Both the position numbers and the translations under genes were made by a program. The notes below the pieces were generated by a model that made no database searches, had not been told where the DNA came from, and saw nothing but the letters and a program-made list of their open reading frames with translations. 25,916 nucleotides of DNA from assembly GCA_003427395.1 (NCBI GenBank), contig BFEA01000525.1, positions 29,733 to 55,648 of the forward strand, written 5' to 3'. How positions within the stretch are numbered: position 1 is the first letter of the stretch; each line of letters begins with the position of its first letter. This DNA comes from Chara braunii. Taxonomy: Eukaryota > Streptophyta > Charophyceae > Charales > Characeae. Positions 1 to 8,334 of this stretch are shown here, piece by piece.

Positions 1-17
1 TTTTTTTTTTTTTTTTT
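1..17. repeat. Poly-T run at the window edge
   Basis: A run of 17 T opens the window. With the (AC)n tract at the opposite end, it suggests the sequence is a whole contig whose ends stopped in low-complexity DNA. It could also be the poly-A tail, read on the other strand, of a retroelement lying outside the window. Confidence 0.9.
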
Positions 18-306
18 AAACCATACATGATACATACCTCGTCGACAGGACACACAGACCCAGAAAACACAGCACAACAGGCTCAAATTCAAAATTGTCA
101 GCTCCCACCAATCAGGTCAACAGGACCGACCACATACGCTTAGAAAAGTGCAGATTTCGCAGGCCGCATCTGTGCGGGTCCACTTCCAAAAACCTCGCCA
201 AAAGGCCTCTTGGCACTTGCTCCTCCTGTTCTGGGAAGCGTAATATACGAGTACTTCCTTTCGGAAATATATAATATATACCCCTACCCTGCCCCCCTGT
301 TTTTTG
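18..306. other. Non-genic stretch, no recognisable feature
   Basis: I see no credible coding region. A minus-strand open frame at 112-357 has no recognisable domain, and part of it overlaps the inverted-repeat element that starts at 307. The sequence near 260-290 is AT-rich, but nothing supports calling it a promoter. Confidence 0.5.
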
Positions 307-463
307 CCCTAAGAGTATACTCACACTAAGGCCCTCAAAATCACAAAATCGCAACATGAGCTCGGCCAGAGAAAGTCCTTCGTTTACAAGAACTCAATCT
401 GGCCTCACATTTTGTTTGCGATTTTTTGCAATTTTGACGGCCTAGTGTGAGTATCCCCTAAGG
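307..463. mobile_element. Foldback MITE-like element A
   Basis: The arms at about 307-354 and 416-463 are imperfect inverted repeats of about 48 bases. The left arm contains ATACTCACACTAAGGCC and the right arm is its complement with a few mismatches and indels. The outer ends read CCCTAAG and CCTAAGG. The interior is only about 60 bases and has no ORF, which fits a non-autonomous MITE. Both flanks have T-rich runs, so a target-site duplication cannot be defined. The superfamily is not assignable. Confidence 0.7.
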
Positions 464-558
464 CTTTTTTAAATGCTGAGTCGTCTGTTGTTGCCGACTA
501 CCTCTGCTGCCCTGTCCTAACCCCTCTGACAGCATTGATTGCATCCTTTGGAAGGACT

Positions 559-681
559 ACCTTCTGCCCCCGATATACAATGTACGTCGTACGGTCATTA
601 TATCTGTATTTACTATTTAGCATATGTTTCAGTCTAAATACAGCTATGATGACCGTACGTTGTATATCGGGGGAAGAAGGT
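559..681. mobile_element. Foldback hairpin element B (short form)
   Basis: The left arm (559-612) and right arm (635-681) are near-complementary over about 47-54 bases, with a loop of about 22 bases. The outer end reads ACCTTCTGCCCCCGATATAC on the left and the complement of ACCTTCTTCCCCCGATATAC on the right. The same arms recur at 1558-1610 and 2419-2468, so this is a repeated unit and not a chance palindrome. There is no coding capacity. Open frames across it are by-products of the palindrome. Confidence 0.8.
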
Positions 682-1046
682 CACTGTCGGGTTTTCTTAA
701 ACTGCACGACCCCCTTCACGACCTTTCTACCCTCTACGTACTTTTACTGCCTAGATCTTCCTGCCTATTCGACTTATCCTTCTGCCCTCAAGTTTTGCTC
801 CTTGGCGCTTTTTTTCTTTTGGGTAACGTACTAACGTGTTTTCTTTGTGCGTTTTTGTTCTTCAATTTGTAAAGGGCGACATCCTTCAGGTATCATTGTC
901 AAACTGAGCGCCCCCTGGCAATTCACAGTGTTATTTGAACTTATTTCACTCATCTGATTCCCTCAGGGTCTCAGTTCAGGTCTGTTTATCAACAGTTTAT
1001 GGGTGTACCATCCAGCCAGATGCACTCAGTCAGGTAGCGTGTGTGG
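682..1046. other. Non-genic stretch between elements
   Basis: Short plus-strand frames exist here (for example 624-872), but they run through the hairpin arm and show low-complexity Phe/Leu-rich translations typical of T-rich non-coding DNA. I see nothing supportable. Confidence 0.5.
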
Positions 1047-1085
<39 letters not shown>

Positions 1086-1395
1086 ATTTTAATAGTAATA
1101 AAGCCGCAGTTTTATTATATTAAATTTTAAAAACACTGAGGCTGAGAATTCCTCAACATCTCAACTCAGATAAGTGCTGGGCCGAAGTCCCACTAGCGCA
1201 GAGGATTGGATTGAACGCCTAAATCTGGACGCGTTTGTGCAAAGGTGCAGAGTATCGAGCGTGTGAACTGCTTTTATGAATCTCTGGTTGAAACACGTCC
1301 AGATTTTGGAGCTTGATCCAATCCTCTTTGCTAGTGGGACCTCGGCCCTGGGGTCATTACCAAGATCGCTAAACCTGGAAACCGGGGCCAGCGTC
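1047..1395 (-). mobile_element. Retroelement 3'-end fragment with poly-A tail, interrupted by MITE C
   Basis: On the minus strand this reads as a 3' untranslated fragment ending in a poly-A tail (26 T on the plus strand at 1047-1072, then a TTTA-rich stretch). The segments 1136-1175 and 1348-1391 match, by eye, 2828-2910 at the 3' side of the long LINE. Shared strings include ACATCTCAAC and CTGGGG-CATTACC. The match suggests a 5'-truncated relative of that LINE. Element C (1180-1347) splits the match. Homology beyond about 1395 is not evident. Confidence 0.55.
1180..1347. mobile_element. MITE C, 168-bp inverted-repeat element with a candidate CTG target duplication
   Basis: Arms of 57 bases (1180-1236 and 1291-1347) match as inverted repeats at about 48 of 57 positions. 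The termini read GGCCGAAG and CTCGGCC. The element is bracketed by CTG at 1177-1179 and 1348-1350. A related sequence near 2850-2880 lacks the insertion and carries a single CTGG at the corresponding point, so an empty-site paralogue is present in the same window. There is no ORF. Superfamily unknown. Confidence 0.8.
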
Positions 1396-1557
1396 ACCTT
1401 GCCCGCAAGTTTGCTAAATGCGAAACTGGACTAGGAAGACAGTCACAAGGAACAGAGTGCATGAAACCAAGGCCTGTTCAAAAGGCCTAAATGTAGAAAG
1501 GGGCTACCTAGCAGGTATCCCTCTAATCCTATGAGCCCTGTAGGCCGAGGACGAGCG
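1396..1557. other. Short non-genic spacer
   Basis: I see no feature in this stretch between the retroelement fragment and the next inverted-repeat arm. Confidence 0.4.
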
Positions 1558-2017
1558 CTTCTTCCCCCGAACACAACGTACGGTCATTATATATCTTTCA
1601 GTTTAAATGCAATCAGACTCATTCTCAAACACACTTTTCATGCATGTAAACAGCAACGCAGCATACTGGCGACATGCCCCCACTCAAAACTCAGAGATAT
1701 GGCTTTCAGATACGAGTTCACTCTCAATTGGCTATGGCGACTTCAGCGCCCAAACATCTCACTGTTCACATACACTGGGTCACCCTGGATATCCCACACG
1801 CATCACTCTAACACTCGAGCACACACACACACTCACTACTAACTACAGCTATGGCAGTTATGGCTGCCTCTAACCTATCGCTATCTAACTCCTCCTCTCT
1901 GCCCACTGCGTCCTCCGGGCTCATCTGCAGACCTCCTTGCACAAGTCGCTGTGGAGCGCTTCCACATGGCTCACGCAGGAATGAATGAATGGCTGGGCGC
2001 TGCCTCTTGATTTATAC

Positions 2018-2050
2018 CTGTCTCTTATACACATCTAGATGTGTATAAGA
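2018..2050. other. Nextera mate-pair junction adapter left in the assembly
   Basis: Positions 2018-2036 read CTGTCTCTTATACACATCT and 2037-2050 read AGATGTGTATAAGA. These are the Tn5 mosaic-end adapter followed by the start of its reverse complement, the layout of the Nextera mate-pair circularisation junction. The last five bases of the full junction (GACAG) are missing. This is library-preparation sequence, not genome. Sequence to the left and right need not be adjacent in the organism. Confidence 0.93.
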
Positions 2051-2195
2051 CTGCTGACTGTAGGCAGTCGTACCGTCGACTCAGTGCAGTTGCACTGAGG
2101 TCCTACCTGTTGACCTTGCCACTTGTCTTGGTCTGAAAACGTGGGCCTACCTTAGACTCACCACTTGACCACTTGCCGACCTTCTAGAAGGACTA

Positions 2196-2196
2196 N
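2196..2196. other. Single ambiguous base (N)
   Basis: One N lies 146 bases after the adapter remnant. Unlike the other two N positions in the window, no duplicated flanks are obvious around it. It is either an ambiguous call or a closed gap. Confidence 0.9.
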
Positions 2197-2300
2197 AGCT
2201 AGGCCTCTGGACTCTACTTGGACTCCTACCTTACAGGTCTACAGTTTGAATCTCCCTACAGCCTACAACCTACGACGACCTACTTACCACTGGCTATCGT

Positions 2301-2385
2301 GCAGGTCACGGGTTCAACTCCGGGGAACTGTGCAGATACTGTACACAGGTAAGCTGAGGTCAAGGGATCGACCCCTGGGATCTGC
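2301..2385 (+). repeat. tRNA-derived SINE-like segment with two B-box-like motifs
   Basis: Two related units lie in tandem, AGGTCACGGGTTCAACTCC at about 2303-2321 and AGGTCAAGGGATCGACCCC at about 2357-2375, each followed by a similar CTGNGNA-rich segment. GGTTCAACTCC matches the pol III B box (GGTTCGANTCC) closely, and GGATCGACCCC more loosely. A proper A box at the right spacing and a cloverleaf are not seen, so this is not a tRNA gene. It best fits a decayed SINE head or T-arm duplication. Confidence 0.4.
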
Positions 2386-2652
2386 ATAGGCTACTGCCAA
2401 AGGTGAAAACTGTTTCATAAACTTTAAATACAGTTATAATGACCGTACGTTGCATTCGGGGGAAGAAGGTAGAACCTACTGTCTATGTTGCCCTTCACTA
2501 GAACCCCTAAACCCTAGACCCTACTTCGCACCTGTACCCGTGGGGTTATTTTTGTCATTTCTTACTTTTTTCTGAGTTTGTTTTGTTTCCCTCAGATGCT
2601 TCTCTGTTCCTGGGTTTGTCTAGTGTGGCCCACAGTTGTGGAACCGACAAAA

Positions 2653-2731
2653 GTGCCTGTTCAGACCATTGATAATACATTGAAAAAAAAAAAAAAAAAA
2701 AAAAAGTATTATCAGTGCCTGTTCAGACCAT
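2653..2731. mobile_element. Tiny poly-A insertion flanked by a 17-bp direct repeat
   Basis: GTGCCTGTTCAGACCAT occurs exactly at 2653-2669 and 2715-2731. Between them lie TGATAATACATTG, 23 A (2683-2705) and GTATTATCA. The layout resembles a target-site duplication around a poly-A insertion left by target-primed reverse transcription with almost no body. The inner GATAATAC and GTATTATC are also inverted repeats, so replication slippage or a misassembled poly-A tract remains possible. Confidence 0.5.
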
Positions 2732-2745
2732 GCTGGACATGCTCA

Positions 2746-3150
2746 TCTGTCTTCTTCTTCTTCTTCTACTTCTTTTTCTTTGTTTGTTTTTTTAACAAAT
2801 AGCATGCTTCATTATATATAGAGCAAAAGGAGGCCGGGAATCCCTCCACATCTCAACCTGGAAGACTGGGGCCATTACCCAGATTAGGCGCATACCGGAG
2901 ACCGGGTCCTGTGTCCCTTTCTCCTGTCAAACTACATGTTATTCCTGAACAAAGACAAAACTAGATTAACAAACGACAAATAGCGATAAAGGAAACAACC
3001 TTCCAACCTGCCCCTAGGTTCCACTTTAGGAGCCGAGAGAACTGACAATCCTATCCCCAGGTTGCACTTAAGAAATGAAAGAGCTGAATTGAAATGAAAG
3101 ATCTGACACCCCTGCGGAGTGTCCCAACATGCTAAACCCTAAGCCTACCT
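2746..3150 (-). other. LINE 3' UTR and A-rich tail
   Basis: There is no ORF of note. The segment 2828-2910 matches the fragment at 1136-1391. The plus strand at 2746-2792 is made of CTT and T runs, which on the minus strand is a purine/A-rich end typical of a LINE tail. A clean target-site duplication partner cannot be sought because the 5' end of the LINE is absent. Confidence 0.55.
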
Positions 3151-3248
3151 CTATTTTCCTCTATCTAACTTCGCCCTCCCCTCTCTCTTTCCAACTATCC
3201 TCGCCTTAAACCCTAATTTAACCCTACTGCTGTTGCTCCTCATTCCCT

Positions 3249-4379
3249 TTACCTCCGCGACCTCGTCCTCTGTCTCCGCAGAAATAAGAGGCCTGAGGCC
3301 TGGATGGTTGCGACTTTGCCATTCCCCAGAATTCTGCGATTGAACCTGTCTTTCAAATCCTGTTCTTGTTCCGGTCGCTGTCTCATCTGCCGCTGCACTC
3401 TTTTCCACTGTGCCCGAACATCCGTTTCCATTAAGTTTAGGAAGACCTCCCTTGCTTCCTCTCTGTGCATCACCCTCTTTCCTATTGTGATCTGCCAGCG
3501 TCTTTTCCAAATTGTCCATACTGCATACTGTCTTATGAGTTGGAACAACTGTTTCTCGAAGGCTGTCCAGTCTCTTAGTCAATAGCCGATTTGAGTCATA
3601 TATTTGAGTATGTTGATTCTTCTGGATATTCTCAACCTCCCTCCTCTGAGATTCCATGCCCACTCCGCCGGGTCTATTTCCAGATCTTCTATTGGAGTGG
3701 TTGGGCGAAATATCATGAAGTCCTCAGTTTTCACTACTCTTTTGTACTTGTTGCACTTGAATAGTGACCGGGGCCTTGGAATCCTGGTCCAAGAGGCTGG
3801 TGGTACTTCCCGGGTTTGCGATGTTGTATATGTCTGTGTCCAACCACTCCTTCCTTGCTGGTTCTTGGCTCCAGATGCGGAATGCTTCTGCAGGTTCCCT
3901 TTCTTGCTTCCATGTGACTCAGTTAGTCTGTGGCATCCCTTTAGTTCCGCTCTGAGCTCCCTGGCCGTCTTCCGCTGCTGCTTATCCTCTGCCCAGAGGT
4001 GTTTGATCTGCCAGACCCCGTGTTCTACCCACGTGCCCCATTTTGTGTCTTTTTGTGTGAGTGTGAGGGGCTTACCCTGTGTGTCCTTGATGGCTGGGTT
4101 ACATAATAGGGGCTGGTGGAGAACCTCCTCTCGAGTACGTGGCTCTCTGACTCTAGTAGGAAAGATTTCCTTCCACAGTTTCAGTAGCTGCTGCCAGTAA
4201 GAGCCCACCCAGGTTCCATCCTCGTCGCTTGTCCGCTCTCGTGGACCTCTCCCTGCTTTGGCCCAGTATCCAGGAGAGCCTGACATGTTGGCTGGTGTAG
4301 TGTACTTCACCAGTTGTCTAATTCTGTTGAGGGCGGGTGGCACCCACCACAGATTTTGGTGGGTGATCAGTTTGACCAC
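3249..4379 (-). pseudogene. LINE ORF2 C-terminal region
   Basis: A single minus-strand frame runs from about 4379 to 3249 with only one stop (TGA at 3579-3581). It carries the features usually seen after the RT in plant LINE ORF2: WVVKLITHQNLWW-like start, a WKEIFP segment, EEVLHQPLLCNP, a WG.WV..GV..I.HLW stretch and, past the stop, QYAVWTIWKRRW. No zinc or nuclease motif is clear in this part. The frame differs from that of the adjoining RT by a shift in 4379-4813. A different-frame continuation to 3151 is probably a shadow. Confidence 0.7.
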
Positions 4380-4812
4380 CTATTTCATTTGCAGAGCCTT
4401 GAGCTGCTGGTCTGGATCTATTATGCCTAGGCCTCCTTGTTCGTCCGTGTTTCCATGCAACTTTGGCAATGAAGTTAGGCCTGTTGGGATCGGAGGTCCA
4501 CAGATACGTTGAAGCTCTTCTTCGTAGTGTTACTGTCGTCTGAGTTGGGGGACTTCAGATTGTCCCTGCGTACCACAACATTGAGAAAATCGACGCGTTT
4601 AGGATGAGCGCTCTCCCGAACACTGAGGTGTAGATTGCTCGCCATGCCCCCAGTTCCGCAGCCATGGAGTGATGCGAGCATGTTTCCATTATCTTTACTC
4701 CCAAGTATCTTAGCGGGGTTTGTGCTCCCATCCATTGTAGTCCTTATAGGTTAATGGTTAGGTCCAATCCCGCCCCTTCCTAGGTCGTCAGCCAGCAGCC
4801 TACGGTCTTGGG
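4380..4812 (-). pseudogene. Frameshifted segment of LINE ORF2 between RT and C-terminal region
   Basis: This part should hold the RT thumb/connection. An 86-codon minus frame (4475-4735) contains DGSTNPAKILGSKDNGN, comparable with the 'YLG' region that follows the RT catalytic motif in LINEs, but the frame differs from both neighbours. At least two frameshifts are therefore needed across about 430 bases. Confidence 0.5.
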
Positions 4813-5424
4813 CTAGTTAATTTTCATTTGCAATGCTAGTTGGAAGGCTTTCATCGCTCTTGTCAACGGTTGGAAGGAGGAATCAGATGCTTTGATCAAC
4901 ACCATAAGGTCATCTGCAAACATCAAAGTTGTGGGGAGCTGCACTTGCCTTCCCTGCTGGTTTGGCGTCGTAGTCATCCGTTGTATCAAGGGGTCCTTCC
5001 TCAGGTACGAGGTGACCGCCTCCATGATGAACACGAAGATGGAGGCTGCTAGGGGATCCCCCTGCCTGACCGAGCACGGTATCTTGTATTTTGCTGATGG
5101 GTGGCCGTTAACTTGGACTTGTAAGTGTGCGTCGTTATATAGGACTCTAATCCACTTTCGGAAATTCGGTCCTACCCCCATCATTTCCATACACTGTTGA
5201 AGGAAGTCCCAATTCACTTGATCGTAGGCCTTTTCAAAGTCGAAGAAGAGGATTGTTGTGTTTATCATTTTATCCTTGATATATCGTACTAACTCTGACA
5301 ATTTCATGGCGTTGTCCGAGATTAATCTTTCAGGTATGAACCAGGTTTCATCCAAATGGAAGCAGCCTGCGGTGACCCCTCTAAGCTTGTTAGCTAATGC
5401 TTTGCCCACTATCTTGTGCGTCAA
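4813..5424 (-). pseudogene. LINE ORF2 reverse transcriptase domain
   Basis: A 203-codon minus-strand frame covers the RT fingers and palm. Visible motifs are SDNAMKLSELVRYIK (RT-1/2 region), FFDFEKAYDQVNW (motif A with the first catalytic Asp), SVRQGDPLAASIFVF (motif B) and TLMFADDLMVLI (motif C, FADD at 4909-4920). The catalytic aspartates are present. In the family this enzyme copies the element RNA at a nicked genomic target. The frame is cut from the upstream endonuclease/linker by a shift between 5424 and 5484 and from downstream sequence after 4813, so no full protein can be made. Confidence 0.88.
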
Positions 5425-5483
5425 GGTTTAGGAATGTTTCTTACTCTTCCCCTAGAATCGACTAGAATTCCAACCAGAACTCC

Positions 5484-6014
5484 CTAGTCAGGCCATCCTT
5501 GACCGCCGATGATCGGTGTCTTGTTAGGAACCATGGACTTAAGAGCTTCCTCTAATTCTTCCAGCCACAACGAGGCATCTATCATTGCTGCTCGTGTCTT
5601 GGGCATTGTTGGTTCTAGATAGCTTAATTTATTTCTCCTTGTGTTGGCTGCTTGTTGACGAGGATGCTCAAGTTTTCTTAAGGTATACAGGTTTTTGTAG
5701 AAGTCGTGTGCTACCTCCACCATTCCTTGTGTTGTTGTCGTAATACCTTGTTGACCTTGCAATTGCTCTATAATGGTGTTCCTCCTGTTGGTCTTGATTT
5801 TGTGGAAGAAAAACTTCGTCATTCGCTCTTCCTCCTCCCATTCTATATCCCTAACCCACACTTGCAGACCCTGCATTCTCCATCTCTCCCAATCACCTAG
5901 TTCGTTCTTCGCTGCTTCTAGGGCTCTTTCGTACATGCCCATTCCTGGACTTCTGATCAAGTTGTTCTCTGCTATTCTGACCTCTTGTTGTAGCTCATGT
6001 TCCCTTCTCTTTTA
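5484..6014 (-). pseudogene. LINE ORF2 linker between endonuclease and RT
   Basis: This continues the endonuclease frame after an in-frame TAA (6012-6014). It begins REHELQQEVRIAENN, a helical segment, and includes ERMTKFFFHKIKTNRRNTI, FYKNLYT and SLWLEELEEALKSMVPNKTP, all standard landmarks of the stretch preceding RT in plant LINE ORF2. The final PNKTPIIGGQG resembles the PxxKAPGxDG motif that opens the RT domain but is degraded. The next RT segment is in another frame. Confidence 0.75.
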
Positions 6015-7012
6015 TTTGGCCGCCATTTGTCTAGCTACTACTGCTGAGGCTGTCGTTAGGGCATTAAGAAGGTCCGGAAAGCTTTGTACCTTCGGTCTGT
6101 GTTTCAGGCACGTCTCCGTTACTGCTTGTCTCATCTCTGGAGTTTGGAGTAGCAAGTTATTTAGCTTGAAGAAACTCTTCCCCCGATCGACCTGCTTGTC
6201 AATGACTAGGTGCAGGAATATGCTTTGTGGTCTAGTCCGGTCGCATAAGGCAGGTCCCCCTATCCCTACTGTATGAATCATTTCTATTTGCCCCGGATAA
6301 ATTAGGAAGTAGTCTATGCGAGGCGCCGAAACGTGATGACTGTGATTTCTCTTGTAGTAGGTGAATTGTTTCTCCTCCGGAAAATAAAGTCTATACGGAT
6401 CTATCAGTTCTCTGCCCGCCATCTTGTTGTGGATCGCCAATGATTCCTCTCCTGCCCCTCCTTCCCATTGTCTGCCCGTTCCTAACATGCGGTCCATACA
6501 AGGGTCTAAAGCGGCGTTCTAGTCCCCTACTAGAATAAGATGCCTGTCCGATTCAAGTACTTCCTGCATATTTTCTACCACCTGAGGTCTCTTCTGAGAC
6601 CCATTTGGACCGTAGATCGCCAGTAATTTATATTCCTCTTCTTGAAAGGTAAAATTTATTTTTGCACATCTTCCTTCTGTTGTATCCGCTTGAGTGTCCC
6701 TCACTTCTATCTTTTTTTCGGTTGTTGCCCTCCTATTCTGTAGTATTACCACTCCTGCTGAGTGGGGTCTTCGCCCCTATGCCCAGACTAAAGCCGTGAC
6801 CCATCTCAACTTCTCTAGCAGTCTGCTCTGCGTCTCTTGGTGCTCTGGAGCTCCCGTAAGATGTGTTTCTTGTAGGCATAGAAAGTTGGGGCATTCGCTT
6901 CAAACCATCATGTGTACTTTGTGATTTTTCCCTATTTATCTTGATTGTTCAAGACTTGTGCCCATCCATTCACATTCCATGAATTGATTCTTAGTTCCGC
7001 TCTTTGTTCCAT
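6012..7012 (-). pseudogene. LINE ORF2 APE-type endonuclease domain
   Basis: The ATG at 7012-7010 opens MEQRAELRINSWNVNGW, whose LRINSWNVNGW is the usual start of the endonuclease/exonuclease/phosphatase fold. Two stops and a frameshift follow before CPNFLCLQETHL, where QETHL (6872-6858) carries the catalytic Glu. From about 6893 to 6012 the frame is constant but holds TAG at 6777-6779 and TAG at 6516-6518. The latter replaces one residue of the GDxN active-site motif (VGD-stop-N). LAIYGPN and RIDYFLI are recognisable. The final SDH-type motif may be represented by CDR, which would lose the catalytic His. In live LINEs this domain nicks target DNA. Confidence 0.85.
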
Positions 7013-7059
7013 GAGAGGTTTGTCCACTCCTACTTGACCTTATCAACCCCTGTACTTGT

Positions 7060-8334
7060 TCAGGAGCCGAGAGGCGCTAGGTCTATCCTAGTCGCCCTTG
7101 GCTCGATCCTCTTCTCCAAGTAGTCCGGTTTGCACGCAAAGGCATCTAATTCCACTGCTATGACTGCACTTCTTGCTGCCCATTCCAGTACCTCGTCTCC
7201 CCCCGGTAAGCCATAGGGGATATTCTCTACCACCTGCCATGGAATCCATATGAGGTCTCCTTTCAGGACTGTCGTGTCACTTAAGTGCATCAGGATCGGT
7301 CTGAAGTCCGTCGTTGCTTCATCCCCACTGATGTCCTTTCCTTCCCGTTCCATTTCCTTCCTATCTCCCAGCACGTAGGCTCTTGTGGGGATGACCTCTG
7401 CAATCCTTTTATGCAGATCCTTGCTTGAGAAGGCGTTGACTTTTGTGGGTGATGAGTTGAAGAGACCGATGGATTGCCACCTCCCAGTCTGAGTACTTGT
7501 CATTCCAGCGGCAAGGTAGGAACACTCTCCTTCTTATTCCATTTTTTGCATTGAGTCTCGCTGCTGCGTCGATTTCCTTTTGCTGTCCTTGCGAAATTTT
7601 CTGCAGGTTTATCGTTGCTTCCTCAAATTCCCTGTTCTGGTCTGTCAGCGTGTCGACTTGAGCCTCTATGATTGTCGCTTGTCTCTCCTCCCCTTCCCTT
7701 TCTTCCCCTTCTTCCTTTTGGTCTTCCGTCCTTGGCTGCGCTTGGGACTCCTGCGATTCTTGTAGCCCTTGTCCCTGTTGTGTTGTGCTCTATGTTCCTC
7801 TTCGGTCCGCCTTTTGCACTTCTTGCTGCTACGTTTCTTCTTCCGGTGCTGATATGTCAACGGCCAGTGGAAGTTCTTGCGGTATTCCTTCTCGTGCATG
7901 TGCACACTCCATTTTTTCTTGGCCTAGCCTTGCAAGCGTATTGCGCCGCAAAAAACTCATTTATCTCCCATTCCCGCTTCAACAACTCGTACCTGTTTTC
8001 GAAGGTTATGACATCCGCTACTTGCGTGGCTGCTGCAGATTGCGCAAATGCTTGTGGTGTGCCGGTCTGATCTCGCATTCTATATGTCTCCCCCACTCTA
8101 GTGCTTTTACTATTTGTGTCCACCGTTCCATTGTGTCCTCCCTCCTCTTCTTCCTAATCTTCCTCTTTTGATCATATGTTTGTATCACCCACGGAAGTCC
8201 TCGTCTTCCATAGCTTCGTCCCCTTGGTCCTCTTCTGCTTGTTTAATCTCCTCTGCTGACAGGTTCTCCCGAACCGTCATGGAGTGTTGACTGACCTCTC
8301 TAGTTGTTGATTTGTTGTCGGTCGAGGTCTCTTC
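7060..8334 (-). pseudogene. LINE ORF1 C-terminal part with coiled coil
   Basis: Coding-like minus-strand pieces lie in three frames. The first is 8123-7857, containing TFENRYELLKREWEINEFF. The second is about 7680-7505, a helical region rich in Glu/Gln with IIEAQVDTLTDQN and NLQKISQGQQKEID, probably a coiled coil. The third is 7503-7060, containing GDLIWIPWQVVENIPYG and AVIAVELDAFACKPDYLEK. Each piece reads as protein, but the frame changes and stops mean several indels. Coiled coils are usual in LINE ORF1 proteins, which bind the element RNA and multimerise. I do not recognise the last piece as a named domain. It ends about 50 bases upstream of the ORF2 ATG. Confidence 0.55.

Larger units (their letters stand above)
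1558..2468. mobile_element. Inverted-repeat-bounded element B' (long form), interior possibly chimeric
   Basis: The left arm (1558-1610, starting CTTCTTCCCCCGAACACAAC) and the right arm (2419-2468) are inverted repeats of each other and of the arms of hairpin B at 559-681. The shared core is CGTACGGTCATTATA. Between them lie about 800 bases without a recognisable protein: a few CA repeats near 1820, the mate-pair adapter at 2018-2050, an N at 2196 and SINE-like sequence at 2301-2385. Because the adapter may join two distant fragments, the apparent long element could be an artefact built from two separate copies of the short hairpin. Confidence 0.5.

Noticed and set aside
2281-2400. tRNA gene
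   Set aside because: B-box-like motifs are present, but no acceptor stem, anticodon arm or properly spaced A box can be drawn.
2506-2523. CCCTAAACCCTAGACCCTA resembling a plant telomere repeat
   Set aside because: Only about one and a half units with a mismatch; too short to claim an interstitial telomere.
3604-4200. 198-codon plus-strand open frame
   Set aside because: Antisense to the LINE ORF2 C-terminal region, which has clear LINE motifs. The plus-strand translation is Cys/Ser/Leu-rich with no domain.
5773-6276. 167-codon plus-strand open frame
   Set aside because: Antisense shadow of the LINE endonuclease/linker.
7668-8171. Overlapping plus-strand frames with apparent hydrophobic segments
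   Set aside because: They are the complement of the Lys/Arg/Glu-rich LINE ORF1 tail, which reads as Phe/Leu/Ser/Pro on the other strand; not membrane proteins.
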